From positions 248,001-312,000 of the forward strand of contig NZ_SWCN01000001.1 in the NCBI RefSeq assembly GCF_005116575.1: DNA of 64,000 nucleotides, written 5' to 3'. Shown here in pieces: positions 9,160-18,224 of this stretch. The notes under the pieces are model-generated. The model had not been told where the DNA came from. It ran no database searches and worked only from the letters and a program-made list of their open reading frames with translations. Source of the stretch: Desulforhopalus sp. IMCC35007. GTDB lineage: Bacteria; Desulfobacterota; Desulfobulbia; Desulfobulbales; Desulfocapsaceae. How positions within the stretch are numbered: position 1 is the first letter of the stretch; every line of letters starts with the position of its first letter. Position numbers and translations under genes: made by a program.

Positions 9160-11163
9160 ATGAGCAAACAAAAGGATTCTCCGGCCGAGAACACCATTCC
9201 GGCGGGATACACTCTCGACTACGTCTCCGGAAATCAAGTTAAGGAAACAAAGAAAGAGCTGGTTCGGCAACGGATTGTCCGTGCCCTGATCCACGAATAT
9301 GGCTTTTCTCCCGAAGACATGGTGAATGATTTCGCAATTGGCGGGCGTAAGAAGGTGGATGTCGCAATCTTCCACCACGGTAAGGACCACACCATCGAGA
9401 ATCTTGGCCGGGCAGTACTCTGCCGCCCTGAACCGAATGTCGGCAAACACGCCGCACGTATCCGGGATTTCGAGCAGGCCGCCGACGACTTGGATGACTT
9501 GGAAAGCATTATGCGCGATATAGAGGCCATCAAGTATGGTCTCTGGACCAACGGCCTTGAATTTTTCTTCCTTGAAAAAGAGCAGAAGCGTTTTGAGACC
9601 AAGTGCAACCCTATCGGCGACTGGCCCATGGCCGAAGAGTCCGTCGGCACCAAGGAGGTCATCTCCGACGCCCATACTCGTGTTGCCGACCAAGAGATGT
9701 TGAAAATCACCTTTCGCCGCTGCCACAATTACATCCATGGCAACGAAGGAATGCCCAAGGATGCTGCTTTCTGGCAATTCCTCTATCTTATTTTCTGCAA
9801 GATGCATGATGAAAACCTCCGGGCCAAGCAGCGCCAAGCCTGGAAATGCCGATTTTGGGCTGGCCCCAAGGAACAATTTGAAATCGAGGGTCGCAAGGCG
9901 ATCCGTAAACGCATTGAGGAGCTCTTCGCCGAGGTCAAAAAACAGTTCAAGAACATCTTCCGGGGTAACGAAGAAATTTCGCTTTCGGACAGAGCTCTGG
10001 CCTTTATCGTTTCCGAACTGGCAAAGTATGACTTTACCCGTACGGATGTCGACGCCAAGGGAGTGGCTTACCAAGAATTGGTCGGCGTCAACCTGCGGGG
10101 CGACCGGGGCCAGTATTTTACACCGCGGGGCGTGGTGAAGTTGGTCGTAGAAATGCTTGCGCCCAAGGAAAATGAAACGCTCCTGGATCCAGCATGCGGG
10201 ACCGGGGGCTTCCTCGTCGCCACCCTTGGTTACATGCTGAAGAAGTTCCGGGAAGAACAAGAGACGCAGCCCGGGAACGAGAACACCAGCGAATTTCTGA
10301 CCGTCCACGAGCGTCTGAAAGAATATGCGGCGACCAACACTTTCGGTGCTGATTTTGATCAGTTTCTTATTCGTGCCTCCCAGATGAACATGGTCCTTGC
10401 CGGTGATGGCCGCGGCCACATTTACAACATCAATTCCCTTGAATTCCCTCTTGGCCATCTCGACGATCTGCAAATAGCTAAAAAAGAAATTCCGCTGGGC
10501 TCAGTCGATATCATCGCAACCAATCCGCCGTTTGGTTCGGACATCCCGATCACCGATAAGCATATTCTCGAACAATACGAGCTGGCGCATAGTTGGGAAC
10601 GTGATGATGAGGGGGGATTTCGAAACACTGGAAGAATGCAAGGCAGTGTTTCCCCAGAAATTCTTTTTGTTGAACGCTGCATACGATGGATCAAGCCTGG
10701 AACTGGACGTTTGGGTATTGTTTTACCAGACGGCCTACTCGGCAATCCCGCAGCCGAATATATCCGATGGTGGATAATGCGAGAAACGCAAGTCCTTGCC
10801 TCCATCGATTTGCCGGTGGAAGCCTTTATTGCCGAGGCCAACGTCAACATCCTTACCAGCTTGCTCTTCCTGCGTCGCAAGAGCGATGAAGAAAAGAAGC
10901 GTGAAGCCCTGGGCGGCGTTGAGGAATACCCGGTCTTCATGGCCGTAGCCGACAAGGTTGGCTTTGACCGCCGTGGCAACAAACTCTACAAGCGCACGCC
11001 GGACGGCGAGGAGATTGTCGAGCCGCGCACCTCTGTTGAACGTATCCGCATCAGCGGACGTTTTGTGGAACGGACCCTGACCCGCAGTGAAAAAATTGAG
11101 GACAATGATCTGCCGGTCATCGCTGAGAAGTACCGCGCATTTCTCAAGGAGCAAAACGGATGA
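9160..11163 (+). CDS. N6-adenine DNA methylase (HsdM-like) with extra N-terminal domain
   Basis: In this 667-residue protein, residues 30-150 resemble the N-terminal domain of type I R proteins (RQRIVRALIHEYGFSPEDM, then KKVDVAIF), but the usual ECK catalytic motif is replaced (VLCRPEPNVGK). The methylase core has QYFTPRGVVKLVVEM at about 318-332, SAM motif I DPACGTGG at 343-350 and catalytic motif NPPF at 455-458, which is the N6-adenine methylase pattern. It should methylate self DNA together with the HsdS-like protein downstream. It overlaps the Fic gene by 4 bases (ATGA), so translation is coupled. No HsdR translocase exists in the operon, which argues against a plain type I system. Confidence 0.9.
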   Translation: MSKQKDSPAENTIPAGYTLDYVSGNQVKETKKELVRQRIVRALIHEYGFSPEDMVNDFAIGGRKKVDVAIFHHGKDHTIENLGRAVLCRPEPNVGKHAARIRDFEQAADDLDDLESIMRDIEAIKYGLWTNGLEFFFLEKEQKRFETKCNPIGDWPMAEESVGTKEVISDAHTRVADQEMLKITFRRCHNYIHGNEGMPKDAAFWQFLYLIFCKMHDENLRAKQRQAWKCRFWAGPKEQFEIEGRKAIRKRIEELFAEVKKQFKNIFRGNEEISLSDRALAFIVSELAKYDFTRTDVDAKGVAYQELVGVNLRGDRGQYFTPRGVVKLVVEMLAPKENETLLDPACGTGGFLVATLGYMLKKFREEQETQPGNENTSEFLTVHERLKEYAATNTFGADFDQFLIRASQMNMVLAGDGRGHIYNINSLEFPLGHLDDLQIAKKEIPLGSVDIIATNPPFGSDIPITDKHILEQYELAHSWERDDEGGFRNTGRMQGSVSPEILFVERCIRWIKPGTGRLGIVLPDGLLGNPAAEYIRWWIMRETQVLASIDLPVEAFIAEANVNILTSLLFLRRKSDEEKKREALGGVEEYPVFMAVADKVGFDRRGNKLYKRTPDGEEIVEPRTSVERIRISGRFVERTLTRSEKIEDNDLPVIAEKYRAFLKEQNG

Positions 11164-12281
11164 GCGTACCGGTTTTGTATCACGAAGGGAGGTTCCCTCC
11201 CAAAGAACTTAATTGGGCGCAGCTTGTGCCGCTGATTGGACCTGCCAACGCAGCAGTGGCACGGTATGACGGGATATTGGCTGCCATTCCCAATGTGAAT
11301 GTGTTGTTAAGCCCGTTGACCACCCAAGAGGCTGTGTTGTCATCACGTATTGAAGGTACCCAGGCCACCATGGGTGAGGTACTGGAATACGAGGCCAAGG
11401 GTGAAACGGACGAACCTACATCAGCGAAAGAGGCCGACATATGGGAGATACTCAATTATCGAAAGGCGATGCGGTATGCCACTGAACATCTGAACACGTT
11501 GCCTTTATGTCAACGCATCATTCTTGAGTGCCACAAAATTTTATTAAACAGCGTCCGTGGCCACGGCAAGGCTCCTGGTCAATACCGCAAAATTCCCAAC
11601 TGGATTGGCCCAAAGGGCTGTCCCATTGAAAAGGCCCGCTATGTTCCCCTCAGCGCAGAAAAATTACCTGCGGCCATGTCTTGCTGGGAGAAGTACCTTC
11701 ATGAGGAAGCGCCGGATCGACTGGTGCAGTTAGCCTTGATTCATGCGGAATTCGAAGCCCTGCATCCTTTTCTGGATGGCAACGGACGACTGGGCCGTAT
11801 GTTGATTCCGCTCTACCTGAACCAAGCTGGGCTTATCAAACAACCAGTCTTTTATATCAGTGCCTATCTGGAAAGCCACCGGGATGAATACTATGAAAGA
11901 CTTCTGGCTATCTCACGTGATGATGACTGGGACGGATGGTGTGCCTTTTTTCTGAAGGTGATCCGCATCCAGGCGGAAGAGAATCTTGACAAGGCTCAGA
12001 AAATACTGGGACTTTACAATGAGATGAAGCCGCAATTCACTGAATTGACACATTCCCAGTATGCCATTCATGCTTTGGATTGGATATTTGAGAGACCCAT
12101 TTTTAAAAGCTCGGATTTTGTCCGTTCCGCGAATATACCCAAACCCACCGCCCAACGAATACTGGCCGTTCTCAAAAATGAAGGCGTTCTCCAAGAACTC
12201 CAGTCCGGAAGCGGCAGACGCGCTGCCATCTTGACCTATCCCGGACTTCTGAACATCGCCGAGGGATACCATGCGTTTTGA
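11160..12281 (+). CDS. Fic-domain AMP transferase
   Basis: The 373-residue protein has the Fic_N-Fic-winged helix layout. SSRIEGT at residues 61-67 is the N-terminal inhibitory motif (S/T-xxx-E-G) of class II Fic proteins. The catalytic motif HPFLDGNGRLGR at 202-213 is intact, so AMPylation or related NMP transfer is expected, kept off by the inhibitory Glu. Residues 290-373 look like a winged-helix DNA-binding end (SSDFVRSANIPKPTAQRILAVL). It overlaps the methylase gene by 4 bases and the next small frame by 11. In this operon it may modify a partner or act as a regulator or toxin. Confidence 0.9.
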   Translation: MSVPVLYHEGRFPPKELNWAQLVPLIGPANAAVARYDGILAAIPNVNVLLSPLTTQEAVLSSRIEGTQATMGEVLEYEAKGETDEPTSAKEADIWEILNYRKAMRYATEHLNTLPLCQRIILECHKILLNSVRGHGKAPGQYRKIPNWIGPKGCPIEKARYVPLSAEKLPAAMSCWEKYLHEEAPDRLVQLALIHAEFEALHPFLDGNGRLGRMLIPLYLNQAGLIKQPVFYISAYLESHRDEYYERLLAISRDDDWDGWCAFFLKVIRIQAEENLDKAQKILGLYNEMKPQFTELTHSQYAIHALDWIFERPIFKSSDFVRSANIPKPTAQRILAVLKNEGVLQELQSGSGRRAAILTYPGLLNIAEGYHAF

Positions 12282-12636
12282 GTATCGTGAATTCACCACA
12301 AACTACCTTGTGTCTCACGGAATGGAAATAATGATGCGCAATATAGTTTGTAGTGATTCGGTGAGACACAGCGAAAAAGCAGTCGAGGGAATGACTACTA
12401 TTACCAGTACAGAAATTGGAGAGGGTGCTGCAGAGGATAGCGGTTCAGATATTTTTTTTATCAATATCGTTGTTAGCAACAAAGAAAGCGTGTCGTACAA
12501 CAGGCTGCTGATGCAGAAGATGTTGCACCAGCTCATTGAGAGTTACGACTTTGACCAGGTTGATCTAAAAGTGAATTTCACTCCCCAGTTCACAGGGCAT
12601 GGTCATAATACTCAGCAAATTCCTCGAAACTGGTGA
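12271..12636 (+). CDS. Small protein between Fic and HsdS genes, unknown
   Basis: A 121-residue frame starts 11 bases inside the Fic gene and ends 9 bases before the HsdS gene, so it fills the gap exactly as a coupled gene would. It is acidic and polar. The region from about residue 40 on (TTITSTEIGEGAAEDSG, IFFINIVVSNKESVSYNR, LLMQKMLHQLIESYDFDQVD) suggests a small alpha/beta fold. I do not recognise a family. The start may instead be ATG 12391 (GAGGGA directly before it). It could be an unnoticed subunit of the defence operon. Codon use looks ordinary. Confidence 0.5.
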   Translation: MRFEYREFTTNYLVSHGMEIMMRNIVCSDSVRHSEKAVEGMTTITSTEIGEGAAEDSGSDIFFINIVVSNKESVSYNRLLMQKMLHQLIESYDFDQVDLKVNFTPQFTGHGHNTQQIPRNW

Positions 12637-12645
12637 GATATCAGA

Positions 12646-14052
12646 ATGATCATTAGAACAATACCCAGCACGTGGATCATAGAGGAAGAGCATCGACTGG
12701 ATTGCGGTCCATTTGTAAAGGGGAGCGTAGAGGCTCGAAAAAAAATCGAGCGTATGCTTTGTCGTAAAGACAAACTGGTTGAGCTTACCAAAGGTGGAAT
12801 TGAAGGAATGTATCATGTAGGGCAAGACAAAATCGTCTGGGCTGATGATACTATCCATGGAATGCCTTTTCTCCGAAGTTCAGACATTCTTAAGACTGAT
12901 TTATCAAATCAGCCATGCATTTCTAGGAAGCAAGTGGCTAACAACCACCTCTTCCAATGTCCTCCTGGATCGACCCTGATTACGAGATCGGGCACTATTG
13001 GCCGCATGGCCTTTATGCGGACAGATATGGTTGACACCGCGATATCGCAGGATGTCCTTAAAATTATACCTGATGAACAAAAAATACGGCAAGGATATCT
13101 ATATGCGTTCTTGACTTCGAAGTTTGGAGTTCCCCTCATTACTGGGGGGACCTTTGGTTCGATCATAGTTCACATTGAAGCGGAGAATATAGCCAGTCTT
13201 CCCGTTCCACGCTTCTCGAATGAATATGAAAAAAGCATTCACGACAAGGTTCAGAAGGCCGCAGAAAACCGAGTTCTTGCAACCGAACTCATCAAGAATG
13301 CAATTCAACTTGTTTACACCAAACTCAAGATTCCCGTACCAAGGGCCTTTCGCGGAGCAAGCTCGCCATCCTTAACCGTCCAGCCATCAAAATCACTTCT
13401 AGTTCGGATGGATGCTTTTTATTACAGCGAGTTGAACTCGTTTGCGCGTTCTATTTTCGATAAGGCCGGAGTTCTTCTAGGGAAAAAGAAACTTATGGAT
13501 ACAGCTCAGGTTTTTATCCCTACCATATTTAAGCGCCAATATGCGGACGACCCTAAATATGGTTACCCCTACTTTACTGGAAAGGAGATATACGAAATCA
13601 CTCCTACGACAGACCTATATCTCAAGAAAGACATAGTTGAACAAAATAACCTTATGCTCAAGAGAGGCATGATTCTTGTCCAGGATTCCGGGCAAGTAAC
13701 AGGATTAATAGGTCGTCCCGTCCATGTGAGCAGTCATCTAAATGGTGTTGCTTGCACAAACAATATGGTTCGAATACAGGCGCACAATGCTGACGACAAT
13801 GGTTATATCTTTGCGTTGCTGTCAACTGAGTATGGCACTAGGCTTCTTAAACGGGAGGCCGCTGGATCTAGTATCCCACACCTAGATGCAGGACGAATTC
13901 GCAATCTTGAGATTCCTTGGCCGGAACAAGGAATTCGAAGTCAAATTGGTGCTGGTGTGTGGGAGGCATTGGATCTGCGCGATGCTGCAATAAATCTTGA
14001 ATATGAGGCTCGTACTCTCATTGAAAAGACCATTGAAGAGGTAGGTAGCTAA
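12646..14052 (+). CDS. HsdS-like DNA specificity protein, two recognition domains
   Basis: The 468-residue protein has the type I specificity subunit layout: one target recognition domain at about 40-195 (PFLRSSDILK, STLITRSGTIGR, then IEAENIASLPVPRF), a helical spacer, and a second at about 255-440 (YPYFTGKEIYEI, LVQDSGQVTGLIGR, LDAGRIRNLEIPWPEQ), followed by a C-terminal helix. Both halves keep the conserved SGTIGR-like loop and the closing I.NL.IP strand, so the recognised site is probably bipartite. It likely directs the methylase at 9160. It overlaps the kinase gene by one base (TAATG). Its GC content is lower than that of its neighbours, as often seen for swappable specificity genes. 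Confidence 0.9.
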   Translation: MIIRTIPSTWIIEEEHRLDCGPFVKGSVEARKKIERMLCRKDKLVELTKGGIEGMYHVGQDKIVWADDTIHGMPFLRSSDILKTDLSNQPCISRKQVANNHLFQCPPGSTLITRSGTIGRMAFMRTDMVDTAISQDVLKIIPDEQKIRQGYLYAFLTSKFGVPLITGGTFGSIIVHIEAENIASLPVPRFSNEYEKSIHDKVQKAAENRVLATELIKNAIQLVYTKLKIPVPRAFRGASSPSLTVQPSKSLLVRMDAFYYSELNSFARSIFDKAGVLLGKKKLMDTAQVFIPTIFKRQYADDPKYGYPYFTGKEIYEITPTTDLYLKKDIVEQNNLMLKRGMILVQDSGQVTGLIGRPVHVSSHLNGVACTNNMVRIQAHNADDNGYIFALLSTEYGTRLLKREAAGSSIPHLDAGRIRNLEIPWPEQGIRSQIGAGVWEALDLRDAAINLEYEARTLIEKTIEEVGS

Positions 14053-17000
14053 TGGCAAAGGTCATACCCATCGGGCAACCCGTGAACGACGCCGAACGCC
14101 AGGCCATAGGTTTCCTTCGGGATCATCTGCCCGAGGGCTGGCTAATCTTCCATAACTGCGAGATGCGCCAGGGTGAGGAGGTATTCGAAATCGACATCGC
14201 CATCCTCGCGCCTCACGCGGTTTACCTGGTGGATGTCAAAGGTACGCGCGGGAATATCGATGTGTATGGCTCCAAGTGGTATCCCGAGGGGCGACAACCG
14301 TTCCACTCCCCATTGGCCAAGCTGCGCAGCCACGCCAAGACCATGGCAACCATCATCCGTGAGAGCAACACCGGCCTGATCGAGTTGCGCAAAGTCCATG
14401 TGCATGCCACGGTGCTGCTCACCGCCGACAATACCACTCTCTTTGACCAGGCGGGCATCGACGGACCGGACGTGACCGATTTCAAGCACTGCCTGAAATA
14501 CTTCCGCGACCAAAGCCGCATCCCCGCCAACCGTCTGAACAATATCAACCGCTTCCACTCCCAGATCGCAAAAGCCATCACCGGTAACGCCAAGCCTAAA
14601 AGTGCGGCCCTAGTGTTCCGTGACTGGCAGGTGGAAGAGAAGCTGGGTGGTACCGACCGCTATACCGAATACCGTGCCAAACACAATCTCCTGGGCAAGA
14701 GCGGCGGCCTGGCCCGTTTGCGGGTGTATCAGGCCGATCCTTATCAAGATGAAACGACTCGCAAGGAAGAGTTCAAAAAAATCAGCAACGCCTACCGTGC
14801 CGTGGCGCACATGCCGGCCCACGCCAATGTGCTGGCGGTGAAGGATCTCTTCGTCAATGACGACGAAGATAAAGTGGTGTTGGTCACCGAGGATCTGCCC
14901 GGCCAGGCCCTGCGGTTGCACATCAATAAGGTATCCCTGGCACTCACCTTTGATCAGAAGCTGCAGGTGATGCGAGACGTACTCTCGGCTCTGGATCATG
15001 CCCACCGTCACGAAGTGATCCATCGTAATCTGACCCCGGACGCCATCTTGGTGACCAAGGGCGGCCAAGCGCGGGTTACCGGTTTCGACTTTGCCAGGGT
15101 GGGCAAGAATCGCAGCAAAGAAAGTACCATCGCCGGACAAATCGTTGAGGATATCGATACAACCTATCGGCCTCCGGAGTTGGTAAAGTCAGAAGTGGAA
15201 TCAATACCACAAGAAGCGAGTATTGCTTCAGATTTGTATTCGCTCGGGCTCATTCTTTACGAGCTGTTGACCGGCGAACGGGCCTTTGAAAACGTCGACC
15301 AGATGATAGAGGCCGACGGCAGGTTTCCGATGAAGCCATCGGAGCACAAACCGGATCTGCCCAAGGGAATCGATGAATGGCTGCAGAAATTCTGCGAGTT
15401 CGATCCGGAAGATCGCCACATCAGCGCGGCCATTGCCCGCAAGGCTCTTGACAACGTTATACTGCCTGAAGCTAAGAATGGGTCCGCTCTGGATGTCAGT
15501 AACCAGGACCATTTATTGCTAGAGCCTCCCGACAACCTGACCGACCTGCCGCAGGACTTCATTCTGGCGGATCGTTTCCGTATTCAGAAGAAGCTGGGCA
15601 GCGGCGGGTTCGCCGTTACCTATAAAGTTTTCGATGCATTTGATGATAGAACTTATGTGCTCAAGCTGGTGGTCAGAGACCGCAGAAGCACCTTCGATCG
15701 CTTCATCAGGGAGTATAAATTACTCAAGAATACACCCAAGCATCCCAATGTTGTCGATACTGTTTATGCATACCGATTAGCCGATATGAAGCAAACGCCG
15801 TTTATTGTCTTTGAATATGTTGATGGCCTCGATGTTTCGGATCTCATCGATAATGAAGCCCTTTCTTTGGAAGATTCGGTTTGCATCGTCCGCGAAACAG
15901 CCGAGGGGCTTGTTCATCTGCATACGCACGGTGTTTACCATCAAGACGTCAAGCCTTCCAACCTGCTCTGGACCGACAAGGGCGTTCGCATCATCGACTT
16001 CAACGTCGCGGTCACCGAGCACGATGAGGTCCAGGGCAGTGGTGGTACACGCCGTTATCTACCGCCGGACTACGATTATTCAAGCGAGCCGGATGCTTCG
16101 GATCGGATGGATCGTGACCTCTATGCCCTGGGTATTTCCTTTTACGAATGCCTCACCGGCAAATACCCGTTTGACGAGCCGACGCCGCCCATCAAGACCC
16201 AGCCAAAGGACCCCAAGCAATTCAAAGGATGTGCCGAACTGAGCACCTCGTTGGTCAACGTGCTGGTGAAGATGATTGCCCCTGAGCGTAAGAATCGCTT
16301 TGCCTCGGTGGCGGAATTCCTGAAGGCCCTGGCCGAGGTGAAGCGTTTCCGCTCGGTGCTTACCACCGGTGAAATTGGAACCGGTCCAAAGGTAGTGGCC
16401 AAGCTGGGCTTCGAGCCGACCAAACCAAATACCAATCCTTTCGTGACGCATCTGCTTACCCTTTACAGCCAGAGCCAGGTGTCCAACGCTGGGACTCGCG
16501 GTCTGGACGAGATTGGCAAAGCCACCTATGTGCCAACTTATCTGGACAGGAGGCTCCAACCTGCTTTGTTCAAAGGCGAGTTCCGTCTGGTAATCATCAG
16601 CGGCAACGCCGGTGACGGCAAAACGGCTTTCATCCAGCAGTTCGAGGCCTTTGCCGAGACCAAGGGTGCACAGGTGCAGCGCGGCGCAAATGGTGCCTTC
16701 TTTCAGCTCAAGGATCACACATACCAGAGCAACTATGACGGCAGCCAGGATGAAGGCGACGAGGGTAACGACGCTGTGTTGCAGAAGTTCTTCGGCCCCT
16801 TCGCGGGCAAAGACGCCTCTGCCTTTCCTGCGAACCAGACCCGCCTGATTGCCATTAACGAGGGCCGTTTGGTCGATTTCTTCCTGGAGCATGAGGAGGA
16901 ATTCCCCCTACTTTCAAAACAGATTCAGCAAGGGCTGGCGGGCAGCGCCCCCGAGAATGGCGTGGTGGTGATTAATCTCAATCTGCGCTCGGTGGTTGCC

Positions 17001-18224
17001 GCACCAGAGGAAGACCAGACCTCGATTTTGGAGCGTTTGATTCCCCTCATGTGCCAACAGGTATACTGGCAGGCCTGCGAGAAATGCGACCTCAAAGGCA
17101 AGTGCTACGCCTACCACAACGCCAGGACCTTCCAAGACCCTGTTGCCGGACCGAAGGTGATAGAGCGCCTGAAGTTGCTTTACACCATTACCCATCTGCG
17201 AGGGCGGTTGCATATCACCATGCGCGATCTGCGCTCGGCCCTGGCTTTCATGCTGGTGGGGACCCGCGACTGTGACGGCATTCACCAGCTCTACCAAAAC
17301 GGTGGTGAAGAAAACCAGAACCGGATTCTGGATGGATTTTATTTCAACTCCTGGCTGGGTGGCAGTGAAGACTCAAACGACCGCCTTATTTCACTCCTCA
17401 GGGAGATTGATGTGGCCGAAGTCAGTAATCCGGATTTGGACCGTGAATTGGGTTTCCTGGATCCGAAGTCCAAGGCCATGAGCCGGTTTTCATTTGCCGA
17501 ACGAGCAAGATACGATGACGATCTTGCCCTGGCGCTGTTCCGCAACCTGCCACGAGATTATTCATCGAAGAACCGTGCGCGGTTGATCAGCAAGCACCGA
17601 AATTACCTTTCCCACATGCGCCGCCGCCATTTTTTTGAGCGCCGCGATATTGGCTGGAAGGAGATGCTGCCCTATGGGAGCATCGATCATTTCCTCACCG
17701 CCATTGAAAACGCTGGTGTGAAAAATCCAAATGATATTACAACAGTCCTGCAGGCAATCAACCGAGGGGAAGGCCTGAGCGATCCGGCACGTCTTGGCAA
17801 TCAGTTGGCGCTGCGGGTGCGCCGGGTGGATAAGGGCACTATCCAGAGTTACCGGTTGTTCGATGGAAAGCACTTCACGCTCCGTACCGAGCAGGAAACG
17901 GCGGCCCATCCCTTTCTGGAATGTTTGTCTCAGGCGCTCGTTCTCCTGTATGACTCCAGTGATGGCTACAAGGCGAGCCTGCGGATCAATCTCGATATTT
18001 ACGAGATGCTGATGCGGTTGAACAACGGATATCGGCCAAGCATTGAGGAAGAAGAAGGTTTCTGCCTCAGTCTGGCTGTTTTTAAAAATGTTCTTTCGGC
18101 TGCCCCATACCAGGAGGTGCTCCTGACTGAAAGCGGGTATCGTTTTTATCAGATTGATCGAATGGATAATGGTGTTCTGCAACTCACTGTTTCGGAAAAA
18201 GGAGCTGAATACCATGTCAATTAA
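14052..18224 (+). CDS. NERD - pseudokinase - Ser/Thr kinase - P-loop ATPase (PglW-like)
   Basis: The 1390-residue protein has four parts. Residues 1-150 form a NERD nuclease-related domain (EVFEID at 43-48, VDVKG at 60-64). At about 195-465 there is a kinase fold with HRN (324-326) where HRD is expected and GFDF instead of DFG, so it is probably a pseudokinase. At about 505-760 there is an intact kinase: glycine loop GSGGFAV (516-522), HQDVKPSN (630-637) and DFN (649-651). From about 845 there is a P-loop ATPase with GNAGDGKT at 851-858. A Cys cluster CEKCDLKGKC near 1008 may bind zinc. NERD plus kinase is the PglW design of BREX/Pgl systems, but no PglZ is here. It is probably the signalling component of the defence operon. 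The next gene overlaps by 11 bases. Confidence 0.88.
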   Translation: MAKVIPIGQPVNDAERQAIGFLRDHLPEGWLIFHNCEMRQGEEVFEIDIAILAPHAVYLVDVKGTRGNIDVYGSKWYPEGRQPFHSPLAKLRSHAKTMATIIRESNTGLIELRKVHVHATVLLTADNTTLFDQAGIDGPDVTDFKHCLKYFRDQSRIPANRLNNINRFHSQIAKAITGNAKPKSAALVFRDWQVEEKLGGTDRYTEYRAKHNLLGKSGGLARLRVYQADPYQDETTRKEEFKKISNAYRAVAHMPAHANVLAVKDLFVNDDEDKVVLVTEDLPGQALRLHINKVSLALTFDQKLQVMRDVLSALDHAHRHEVIHRNLTPDAILVTKGGQARVTGFDFARVGKNRSKESTIAGQIVEDIDTTYRPPELVKSEVESIPQEASIASDLYSLGLILYELLTGERAFENVDQMIEADGRFPMKPSEHKPDLPKGIDEWLQKFCEFDPEDRHISAAIARKALDNVILPEAKNGSALDVSNQDHLLLEPPDNLTDLPQDFILADRFRIQKKLGSGGFAVTYKVFDAFDDRTYVLKLVVRDRRSTFDRFIREYKLLKNTPKHPNVVDTVYAYRLADMKQTPFIVFEYVDGLDVSDLIDNEALSLEDSVCIVRETAEGLVHLHTHGVYHQDVKPSNLLWTDKGVRIIDFNVAVTEHDEVQGSGGTRRYLPPDYDYSSEPDASDRMDRDLYALGISFYECLTGKYPFDEPTPPIKTQPKDPKQFKGCAELSTSLVNVLVKMIAPERKNRFASVAEFLKALAEVKRFRSVLTTGEIGTGPKVVAKLGFEPTKPNTNPFVTHLLTLYSQSQVSNAGTRGLDEIGKATYVPTYLDRRLQPALFKGEFRLVIISGNAGDGKTAFIQQFEAFAETKGAQVQRGANGAFFQLKDHTYQSNYDGSQDEGDEGNDAVLQKFFGPFAGKDASAFPANQTRLIAINEGRLVDFFLEHEEEFPLLSKQIQQGLAGSAPENGVVVINLNLRSVVAAPEEDQTSILERLIPLMCQQVYWQACEKCDLKGKCYAYHNARTFQDPVAGPKVIERLKLLYTITHLRGRLHITMRDLRSALAFMLVGTRDCDGIHQLYQNGGEENQNRILDGFYFNSWLGGSEDSNDRLISLLREIDVAEVSNPDLDRELGFLDPKSKAMSRFSFAERARYDDDLALALFRNLPRDYSSKNRARLISKHRNYLSHMRRRHFFERRDIGWKEMLPYGSIDHFLTAIENAGVKNPNDITTVLQAINRGEGLSDPARLGNQLALRVRRVDKGTIQSYRLFDGKHFTLRTEQETAAHPFLECLSQALVLLYDSSDGYKASLRINLDIYEMLMRLNNGYRPSIEEEEGFCLSLAVFKNVLSAAPYQEVLLTESGYRFYQIDRMDNGVLQLTVSEKGAEYHVN

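Noticed and set aside
9136-10473. 445-codon antisense frame opposite the methylase gene
   Set aside because: Lies wholly within a gene with perfect methylase motifs; the translation has no domain pattern and no ribosome binding site.
16080-16892. 270-codon antisense frame opposite the kinase gene
   Set aside because: Shadow of a GC-rich coding region; the plus-strand frame carries all kinase and P-loop motifs.
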